Assembly (NCBI GenBank): GCA_044377735.1
Contig: JBILYK010000024.1
Location: 1-39,165, forward strand
Source of the DNA: Tabrizicola_A sp044377735
Lineage (GTDB): Bacteria; Pseudomonadota; Alphaproteobacteria; Rhodobacterales; Rhodobacteraceae
Length of the DNA stretch: 39,165 bases
Direction: 5' to 3'
In this document: in pieces, positions 33,505 through 39,165 of the stretch
Position numbering within the stretch: position 1 is the stretch's first letter
Layout of the letters: each line of letters opens with the position of its first letter
Notes under the pieces: generated by a model
The model's database searches: none
Seen by the model: only the letters and a program-made list of their open reading frames with translations
What the model was told of the DNA's origin: nothing
Position numbers and translations under genes: made by a program

Positions 33505-34167
33505 ATGATCATCTCGCCCGGCCGCCGGTTTGTCTTTGTCCATATCCCGAAAACCGGGGGACCGGCACTGACGCTGGCGCTGGAAGGCCGGGCGAGGAAG
33601 GAGGATATCCTGATCGGCGACACGCCCAAGGCACGGGCGCGGCGCGGGCGGCTCAAGGCGTTGAAGGCGGTGGGGCGGCTTTGGAAGCATTCCACGCTGG
33701 CCGATATCGACGGGGTTCTGTCGGCGCACGATCTGGCGGGGATGTTCTGCTTTACGCTTGTGCGCAACCCGTGGGACCGGGCGGTCAGCTATTACCAATG
33801 GCTGCGCGCGCAAAGTTTTGCCCATCCGGCGGTGGGGCTGGCCAAGGCCACAAGTTTCAGCGGCTTTCTGGCCCATCCGCAGACGCGCACCGCCTTTCGT
33901 CTGTGGCCCGCCGCCGCCTATCTGCGCGATCGCAGCGGCACTGACCGTTGCCAGCTTTACGCACGCGTGGAACACCTCAACAACGATCTGGCCCCGCTTG
34001 AGGCGCATCTGGGCTTTCGGCTCATCCCTCTGTCGCGCGCCAATGAAAGCGCGCGCGCGCGCGATTGGCGGGGCTATTACACCAATGCAGACGCGGCCCT
34101 TATTGCCGAAGATTGCGCCGAGGATATCGCGCGCTTTGGGTATGGGTTTGACGATCCCGCCTCATGA
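33505..34167 (+). CDS. Sulfotransferase family 2 protein
   Basis: A 220-residue protein with the sulfotransferase family 2 signature. FVFVHIPKTGGPALTLAL is the 5'-phosphosulfate-binding loop for PAPS, and FCFTLVRNPWDRAVSYYQWL contains the 3'-phosphate-binding Arg/Ser site. The end RDWRGYYTNADAALIAEDCA resembles related bacterial enzymes. Such proteins add sulfate to cell-surface carbohydrates or other acceptors; the acceptor here is unknown. No PAPS synthesis or polysaccharide genes are nearby. It starts directly after a dispersed repeat and converges on the fadB-like gene. Confidence 0.88.
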   Translation: MIISPGRRFVFVHIPKTGGPALTLALEGRARKEDILIGDTPKARARRGRLKALKAVGRLWKHSTLADIDGVLSAHDLAGMFCFTLVRNPWDRAVSYYQWLRAQSFAHPAVGLAKATSFSGFLAHPQTRTAFRLWPAAAYLRDRSGTDRCQLYARVEHLNNDLAPLEAHLGFRLIPLSRANESARARDWRGYYTNADAALIAEDCAEDIARFGYGFDDPAS

Positions 34168-34180
34168 CCGGCGCGCACCT

Positions 34181-34219
34181 CCCCTTCCCCTTTGTGGCGA
34201 GGGGTTGAGGGTGGGGGGC
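34181..34219. terminator. GC-rich hairpin between the sulfotransferase and fadB genes
   Basis: CCCCT (34187-34191) pairs with AGGGG (34200-34204) around an 8-nt loop, with flanking C-rich (34181-34184) and G-rich (34208-34217) arms that can extend it. It lies in the 62-nt gap between convergent genes and resembles, in reverse complement, the element at 23112-23134. A bidirectional terminator is the simplest reading. Confidence 0.45.
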
Positions 34220-34229
34220 AGCTTGGCGG

Positions 34230-36413
34230 TCAGGCCGCTTTGGCCCCGGCAGCCGGGTAGAAACTCTGCCCCTTGGCCGCCATGTCGCGCAGCATTTGCG
34301 GGGCGGTGAAACGGGGGCCAAAGGTTTCGGCCAGACCCTCGCAGATCTCCACCGCCCTCGCCGCCCCGATGATATCCAGCCAGCCAAACGGCCCGCCCGA
34401 CCAGGGCGCAAAGCCCCAGCCAAGGATCGCGCCCACATCGCCTTCGCGGATGTCGGTCAGCACACCTTCTTCCAACGCGCGCACGGCTTCCAGCACTTGG
34501 GCCATCAACAGACGGTGCTGCACGGTGCCCAGATCGGGTTGGTCCTTGGCCACTGGATAGCGGGGCTCCAGACCCTCCCACAGCCCTTCGCGCTTGCCCG
34601 CCGCGTCATAGGCGTAAAAGCCCGCGTTGGCCTTCTTGCCCAGACGCCCCTGACCCTCCATCCAGAACAGCACTTCATCCACTGCGCCATCGGGATAGGC
34701 GTCGCCCATCGCGGCCCGCGTTGCCTTGGCGATCTTCACGCCCAGATCGATCGAGGTTTCATCGACCAGTTGCAGCGGTCCCAAGGGCATGCCGACCAGC
34801 TTCGCCGCGTTTTCCACCAGCGCCGGTTCCACCCCTTCGGCCACCATGCGGATGCCTTCGTTGATGTAGGGAATGATGCAGCGGTTGGCGTAGAAGAACC
34901 GCGCGTCATGCACCACGATGGGTGTCTTGCGGATTTGGCGCACGTAATCCAGCGCCTTGGCGACGGCCACATCGCCCGTGGCCTTGCCCCGGATAATCTC
35001 GACCAGCATCATCTTGTCGACGGGCGAGAAGAAATGGATGCCGATGAAATTAGCGGGGCGGGCGCTGGCCTTGGCCAGCGACGAGATCGGCAGGGTGGAG
35101 GTGTTGGTGGCAAAGATGCACGCCTCACCCACAGCCGCCTCGACCTTTGCTGTCACCTCGGCCTTGACTTTGGGGTCCTCAAACACCGCCTCGACGATCA
35201 GATCGCAGCCGGCAAGGGCGTCATAATCGGTGGTGGCATGGATGCGGCCCAGAACTTCGGCCTTCTTCTCGGCCGTCACCTTCTTGCGCTGGATGCCTTT
35301 GTCCAAAAGCCCCTCGGAATAGGCCTTGCCGCGGTCCGCCGCCTCTTGCGCGGCGTCGATCAGGACCACGTCGATCCCGGCATTGGCCGAGACATAGGCG
35401 ATGCCGGCCCCCATCATGCCCGCCCCGATGATGCCAACTTTCTTGACGGTCTGATCTGCCACCGATGGCCGGTTCACACCCTTTTCCAGCGCCTCTTTGT
35501 TAATGAACAGCGAGCGGATCATCGCGGTGGACGACGGGTTCATCAAGAGCGAGGTGAAGTGCCGCGCCTCGATTTTCAGCGCGGTGTCAAAGGGCACCAT
35601 GGCCCCTTCATAGACCGCGCCCAAAAGCGCCTTGGCCGCAGGGTAAACCCCCATCGTCTTGCCCGCCACCATCGCATTGGCGCCGACAAATGTCATGAAC
35701 CCCGCCGGGTGATAGGGCGCGCCGCCGGGCATCTTGTAGGCCTTGTCGTCCCAAGGCTTGACCAGATCGGCAGGCTGCGCGGCCAGCACCCATTCCTTGG
35801 CGCGGGCCAGCAGGTCTTCGGGGGCGACTACCTCATCAATCAGGCCTGCCGCCTTGGCAGCCTTGGGATCAGAGAGCCTGCCTTCCAAAAGGAAGGGCGC
35901 AGCCATCATCGCGCCCATCTTCCGCGTGAGACGTGTGGTGCCGCCGGCGCCGGGGAAGATGCCGACGAGAATCTCGGGTAGGCCGATCTTGGCCTTGGGG
36001 TTGTCGGCGGCAATGATGCGGTGGCAAGACAAGGGCAGTTCCAACCCGATGCCCAGCGCAGTGCCCGGCAGGGCCGCGACAATCGGCTTAGCCCCCTTCT
36101 TGGTCTTGGGGTCCATCCCGGCAAGTTCGATTTTGCGCAACACCTGATGCATGCCCATGACACCGTCAAAGATCGTCTGAGCGCCGCCTGCCCGCATGGC
36201 GGCAATCACCTTGAGGTCCATCCCGCCCGCGAAATCTTTCTTGGCGCTGGTGATGATGATCCCCTTGGCCGAAGGGTCTGCCAAGGCCCGGTCCACCATG
36301 CCCGACAGATCCATAAACGCCTCGGTCGACATAACGTTCATCGACTTGTGCTTGACGTCCCAGGTCAAGGTCACGACGCCATCGGCGTCCATCGCATAGG
36401 TGAAATCGGTCAT
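34230..36413 (-). CDS. fadB: Bifunctional enoyl-CoA hydratase / 3-hydroxyacyl-CoA dehydrogenase (FadB/FadJ type)
   Basis: A 727-residue trifunctional-type beta-oxidation protein that hydrates enoyl-CoA and oxidises 3-hydroxyacyl-CoA with NAD. The hydratase half has KGIIITSAKKDFAGGMDLKV, PGTALGIGLELPLSCHRIIA and IGLPEILVGIFPGAGGTTRL with the two catalytic Glu. The dehydrogenase half has VGIIGAGMMGAGIAYVSANA and NFIGIHFFSPVDKMMLVEI with the catalytic His, then DARFFYANRCIIPYINEG. The ATG at 36413 overlaps the cupin stop (TGATG), preferred over GTG one codon before. It is the last gene of the fadA-cupin-fadB operon. Confidence 0.95.
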   Translation of the reverse strand: MTDFTYAMDADGVVTLTWDVKHKSMNVMSTEAFMDLSGMVDRALADPSAKGIIITSAKKDFAGGMDLKVIAAMRAGGAQTIFDGVMGMHQVLRKIELAGMDPKTKKGAKPIVAALPGTALGIGLELPLSCHRIIAADNPKAKIGLPEILVGIFPGAGGTTRLTRKMGAMMAAPFLLEGRLSDPKAAKAAGLIDEVVAPEDLLARAKEWVLAAQPADLVKPWDDKAYKMPGGAPYHPAGFMTFVGANAMVAGKTMGVYPAAKALLGAVYEGAMVPFDTALKIEARHFTSLLMNPSSTAMIRSLFINKEALEKGVNRPSVADQTVKKVGIIGAGMMGAGIAYVSANAGIDVVLIDAAQEAADRGKAYSEGLLDKGIQRKKVTAEKKAEVLGRIHATTDYDALAGCDLIVEAVFEDPKVKAEVTAKVEAAVGEACIFATNTSTLPISSLAKASARPANFIGIHFFSPVDKMMLVEIIRGKATGDVAVAKALDYVRQIRKTPIVVHDARFFYANRCIIPYINEGIRMVAEGVEPALVENAAKLVGMPLGPLQLVDETSIDLGVKIAKATRAAMGDAYPDGAVDEVLFWMEGQGRLGKKANAGFYAYDAAGKREGLWEGLEPRYPVAKDQPDLGTVQHRLLMAQVLEAVRALEEGVLTDIREGDVGAILGWGFAPWSGGPFGWLDIIGAARAVEICEGLAETFGPRFTAPQMLRDMAAKGQSFYPAAGAKAA

Positions 36414-36892
36414 CACTGGTCTCCCTTGGGGGCAATATAGGGGCTGCCGTCTTTGTGGGTGAAGGTGGCGCGGCCGACCTCCATCGTGACCACAAGGTCC
36501 ACGTCGCTGTAAGTGGCCACCTCACGCGGGGCTTTCGATCCGACCACAAGGAAACGGGCCGGCGTCTTGGTGCGGTTGATGAAATGATGGCCGTCAGGTT
36601 TGCCCGCCGGAAAGGCCGCGCAATCGCCCGGGCCCATTTCGGTTTCGCCCGCATCGGTGACCATGATGCATTGGCCTTCGGTGACCATGACGAACTCATC
36701 TTCCGCCAGATGCCAGTGGCGCATGGAGGACATGGCGCCGGGCGCCAGTGTCACCAGATTGACGCCAAACTGCGTCAGCCCACCCGCATCGCCCAGCCGC
36801 AAGGAGGATCGGCCCGCCACCAAGGCATCATAGGGCGCGGGGTAGATGGAGCCGGTTTTGACCGGCACTTTGGCAAGATTGATCTTGGCCAT
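36413..36892 (-). CDS. Cupin-domain protein within the beta-oxidation operon
   Basis: A 159-residue protein with one cupin domain. Motif 1 is SSMRHWHLAEDEFVMVTEG, with the His-Trp-His and Glu metal ligands, and motif 2 lies around FPAGKPDGHHFINRT. Small cupins bind a metal or a ligand and include isomerases, dioxygenases and sensors; no substrate is evident. Its start overlaps the fadA stop (TAATG) and its stop overlaps the fadB start (TGATG), so it is translationally embedded in the operon. The frame that starts at 36940 is a poor match and overlaps fadA. Confidence 0.88.
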   Translation of the reverse strand: MAKINLAKVPVKTGSIYPAPYDALVAGRSSLRLGDAGGLTQFGVNLVTLAPGAMSSMRHWHLAEDEFVMVTEGQCIMVTDAGETEMGPGDCAAFPAGKPDGHHFINRTKTPARFLVVGSKAPREVATYSDVDLVVTMEVGRATFTHKDGSPYIAPKGDQ

Positions 36893-38103
36893 TACACCCT
36901 CTCGATGATGGTGGCGGCCCCCATGCCGGACGCAATGCACAAGGTGGCAAGCCCGGTGGATTTGCCCGTACGCTCCAACTCGTCCAGAAGCGTGCCGATG
37001 ACGATCGCGCCGGTCGCGCCAAGGGGGTGGCCCATGGCAATGGACCCGCCATTGACGTTGACCCGCGCAGGATCGACGTTGAAGGCCTGCTGAAAGCGCA
37101 GGACGACCGATGCGAAAGCCTCGTTCACCTCGAACAGATCGATGTCGTGGATATTCATGCCGCTGTCGCGCAGGATCTTTTCGGTCACCGGCACCGGGCC
37201 AGTCAACATGATGGTCGGATCGGTGCCGATCTTGGCGGTCGCACGGATGCGGGCGCGGGGTTTCAGCCCATGGGCGCGGCCAAACTCGGCATTGCCGATC
37301 AGCACGGCGGCCGCCCCATCGACAATGCCGCTAGAATTCCCGGCATGGTGGATGTGGGCGATCCGCTCCAGATGCGGGTATTTCATCATCGCGATCTTGT
37401 CGAAGCCGGGCATGGTTTCGCCCATATCCTTGAAGGCAGGCTTCAGGGCGGCAAGGGTGGCCATATCGGTGCCGGGGCGCATGTATTCGTCACGGTCCAG
37501 AATGGTCAGCCCATTGCGGTCAGTCACCGGAACGACGGAGTTCTGAAAGCGGTTGTCAGCCCATGCCGCCGCCGCCCGGCGTTGCGATTCCACGGCCAAG
37601 GCATCCGCCAACACACGGGTGAACCCATATTCAGTGGCAATGATATCAGCTGAAATCCCTTGTGGGACGAAATAGGTCTTCATGGCCAATGCCGGGTCCA
37701 CCGCAATCGCCGCACCATCACTGCCCATGGCAACGCGGCCCATCATCTCAACCCCGCCGGCGATATAGGCGGCCCCGGCCCCACCGCGCACCTGATTGGC
37801 GGCCAGGTTCACCGCCTCCATGCCACTGGCGCAAAAGCGGTTGATGGCAAGGCCGGGAATTGACTGGTCAAGATCCGACAGTAGGACGGCCGAGCGCGCA
37901 AGACAGCCGCCCTGTTCGCCCACTTGGGTGACATTGCCCCAGATCACATCCTCAACCGCGTGGCCTTCCAGCCCGTTGCGCGCCTTGACCGCGTTCAGAA
38001 GCCCGGCCGACAGGGCGACCGAGGTGACCTCATGCAAGGCCCCGTCCGGGCGGCCCTTGCCACGGGGGGTGCGGACAGCGTCATAGATGAAAGCGTCGGT
38101 CAT
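36892..38103 (-). CDS. fadA: Acetyl-CoA C-acyltransferase (thiolase)
   Basis: A 403-residue thiolase that cleaves 3-ketoacyl-CoA. The active-site Cys91 lies in INRFCASGMEAVNLAANQ, and the His and second Cys lie in GGSIAMGHPLGATGA and LATLCIASGMGAATII. DAFIYDAVRTPRGKGRPDGA is the normal start. AAGGAG lies 6 nt before the ATG. It is the first gene of the leftward fadA-cupin-fadB operon. The C-terminal half could also be annotated as acetyl-CoA acetyltransferase; pairing with fadB favours a beta-oxidation role. Confidence 0.95.
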   Translation of the reverse strand: MTDAFIYDAVRTPRGKGRPDGALHEVTSVALSAGLLNAVKARNGLEGHAVEDVIWGNVTQVGEQGGCLARSAVLLSDLDQSIPGLAINRFCASGMEAVNLAANQVRGGAGAAYIAGGVEMMGRVAMGSDGAAIAVDPALAMKTYFVPQGISADIIATEYGFTRVLADALAVESQRRAAAAWADNRFQNSVVPVTDRNGLTILDRDEYMRPGTDMATLAALKPAFKDMGETMPGFDKIAMMKYPHLERIAHIHHAGNSSGIVDGAAAVLIGNAEFGRAHGLKPRARIRATAKIGTDPTIMLTGPVPVTEKILRDSGMNIHDIDLFEVNEAFASVVLRFQQAFNVDPARVNVNGGSIAMGHPLGATGAIVIGTLLDELERTGKSTGLATLCIASGMGAATIIERV

Positions 38104-38248
38104 GGTTGGGCTCCTTGGTCGGGTCGGCGGGGGGCGTCATCGAAGCTGAAGTCTGCGGCGCGGTGTCCCTTTGTCCGCCGTGCGGCCCCGCCGCGCAACG
38201 CTTTCGCTGCGTCACATCTGGGGCTTTCGGTGGAAACCGGCCGAGGGG

Positions 38249-38887
38249 TCATCCGCCTGCCCCCGGCAGAGCGCGTGGCATCAGATCATAGGGATGCTCC
38301 CAGCCCGGCAGCGCGGCGATCTGGGTGAGCCAGCGATCAATCGCGGGCCATTCGGCGCGATCAAAGCCGTAAGGCTCGGGGTAGTACAGGTAGCTGCAGC
38401 AGGAGAAATCCGCGATGGTCGGGCCTTGACCCACGATCCAATCGCGCCCCTCGAGATGGGTGTTGAGCACCTTGTAGGCCGCCTTGAGCCGACCCTGCAG
38501 AAAGGGCACCACGCCGGCCGGTCGCTTGTCCTCAGGCAGGAAATTGGCCAAGAACCGCGCCGTGCCGATCTGGGTGGATAGTTTGTGATTGTCCCACAGG
38601 ATCCAGCGCCAAACCTCGCGCGCTTCCTCAGCCGTGGCCCCACCAAACCGCCCGGTCTTTTCCGCCAGATGGTCAAGGATCACACCAGATTGGGTCAGCA
38701 CCTGATCGCCGTCCACCAACACCGGCACCTCGCCCATTTCATTGAGCTTCAAGAACTCCAGACTACGCGCCTCGCCCTTAAAAAAATCAACAAAGCACAG
38801 CTGCCAAGGCGTACCGGTAACTCGAAGCATCAAGGCCACCTTGTAAGCATTGCCGCTTTCCCCAAAGCCATAAAGCGTGATGGTCAT
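38249..38887 (-). CDS. Glutathione S-transferase family protein
   Basis: A 212-residue protein with the thioredoxin-like N-terminal domain (MTITLYGFGESGNAYKVALM, NEMGEVPVLVDGDQVLTQSG) and an all-helical C-terminal domain (VLNTHLEGRDWIVGQGPTIA, then DFSCCSYLYY). The catalytic residue is probably the Ser of ESGNAYK, by analogy with Ser/Cys-type bacterial GSTs, but this is uncertain. GGGAGG lies 5 nt before the ATG. It is 145 nt upstream of fadA in the same direction, and may share the transcript or have its own promoter. Confidence 0.92.
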   Translation of the reverse strand: MTITLYGFGESGNAYKVALMLRVTGTPWQLCFVDFFKGEARSLEFLKLNEMGEVPVLVDGDQVLTQSGVILDHLAEKTGRFGGATAEEAREVWRWILWDNHKLSTQIGTARFLANFLPEDKRPAGVVPFLQGRLKAAYKVLNTHLEGRDWIVGQGPTIADFSCCSYLYYPEPYGFDRAEWPAIDRWLTQIAALPGWEHPYDLMPRALPGAGG

Positions 38888-38921
38888 CGCATCCTCCCTA
38901 CCGTTTCGCTCTTCCCCGCCC

Positions 38922-38975
38922 CCGGGGGCGCTTCGCCCCCCGGACCCCCAGAGAGTATTTCCACCAAGATGAAAA
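38922..38975 (+). repeat. Dispersed intergenic repeat, hairpin subtype, upstream of the GST gene
   Basis: CCGGGGGCG (38922-38930) pairs with CGCCCCC and following bases (38934-38943), then GGACCCCCA, GAGAGTATTT (38951-38960) and CCACCAAGATGAAAA (38961-38975). This is the same order as at 2871-2918. It lies 34 nt upstream of the GST start codon on the opposite strand, so it may belong to the end of a gene beyond the window's right edge, or to the GST promoter. Confidence 0.8.
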
Positions 38976-39049
38976 GGATTTGTTAATCATTACCTTCCAA
39001 CCTCATCCCGTGGCACAGGCTGGAGAGCCGATGGCCTCCCAAGGTGAAA

Positions 39050-39098
39050 CCCCGCCTTCGACATGACGGATAGCCAAAACGGAGCCTCGAAGGCGGGG
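39050..39098. repeat. 12-bp perfect inverted repeat near the right end
   Basis: CCCCGCCTTCGA (39050-39061) and TCGAAGGCGGGG (39087-39098) are exact reverse complements with a 25-nt loop. It lies 10 nt before a copy of the dispersed repeat. It could be a terminator for a gene entering from the right, or part of a larger repeat unit. No T-run follows. Confidence 0.6.
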
Positions 39099-39108
39099 CG
39101 GATCTGGG

Positions 39109-39165
39109 TTTCATCTTGGCCCAAATACTCCCGCCGGAGGCTCCCGCCCGGTCCACCCGCGCCTC
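39109..39165 (-). repeat. Dispersed intergenic repeat, CCTCCGG subtype, running off the window
   Basis: TTTCATCTTGGCCC, AAATACTCCCGCC, GGAGGCTCCCGCCCG and a C-rich tail to the last base. It matches 33424-33480 almost base for base through its first 40 nt, and both arms at 13445-13528 through about 32 nt. With 38976-39108 it makes up a 278-nt non-coding right end in which I see no gene. Confidence 0.85.

Noticed and set aside
34296..35981. Long plus-strand frame opposite fadB
   Set aside because: Shadow of a strongly supported fadB-type gene.

Overview
The window looks like chromosomal DNA from a high-GC alphaproteobacterium, most probably family Rhodobacteraceae (Rhodobacter/Paracoccus-like). 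This is inferred from protein character (CcoS, GlcDEF, MoxR-DUF58-DUF4159, DUF1285, DUF4170, YbjN-ProC) and from a dispersed intergenic motif (GAGTATTT followed by CCAAGATGAA) that I associate with that family. No rRNA, tRNA, CRISPR array, transposase or integrase was seen. Nearly all of it is tightly packed housekeeping and metabolic genes, many coupled by ATGA, TGATG or TAATG overlaps.

Layout. 1-4.4 kb: the tail of ccoS (cbb3 oxidase assembly) converges on a leftward glcD-glcE-(small membrane protein)-glcF glycolate oxidase operon. 4.5-5.2 kb: a DUF599 membrane protein. 5.2-12 kb: a leftward moxR-DUF58-DUF4159-large membrane protein operon. 12-13.4 kb: divergent DUF1285 and hydroxypyruvate-isomerase-like genes. 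13.4-18.5 kb: a perfect 32-bp inverted repeat, a CHCC zinc-finger gene, polA, an MmcQ/YjbR gene, lolA and a convergent transglycosylase-like lipoprotein. 18.6-20 kb: hspQ and an anti-sigma partner-switch pair. 20-23.1 kb: a gamma-glutamyltransferase, free-methionine-sulfoxide reductase and double GFA-domain operon. 23.2-25.6 kb: leftward DUF4170, kdtA-like and lpxK genes for lipid A/Kdo. 25.7-30 kb: rightward ridA, a glycerophosphodiesterase, a FemAB-like acetyltransferase, a pterin carbinolamine dehydratase and an MFS transporter. 30.0-30.8 kb: a gene-poor, more AT-rich stretch. 30.8-34.2 kb: ybjN, proC, csaA, a D-glycerate/hydroxypyruvate reductase and a sulfotransferase. 34.2-38.9 kb: leftward fadA-cupin-fadB beta-oxidation genes and a glutathione S-transferase. 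The last 280 nt are non-coding and repeat-rich.

Themes. Glycolate oxidase, a hydroxypyruvate-isomerase-like protein and a hydroxypyruvate/glyoxylate reductase all act around glyoxylate and hydroxypyruvate, although they are spread over 30 kb and are not one operon. ggt, msrC and the GFA protein form a coupled thiol/redox set.

The strongest unexplained signals are: (i) the dispersed repeat family, present at five places, once as a perfect 32-bp inverted pair; (ii) the 30.0-30.8 kb stretch, with one exact and two near DnaA boxes, helically phased short repeats, an 18-bp palindrome and a 39-codon membrane ORF with a good ribosome-binding site; and (iii) a KdtA-like protein whose usual catalytic motifs are mostly replaced. 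None of these is proven to be a new system from sequence alone.
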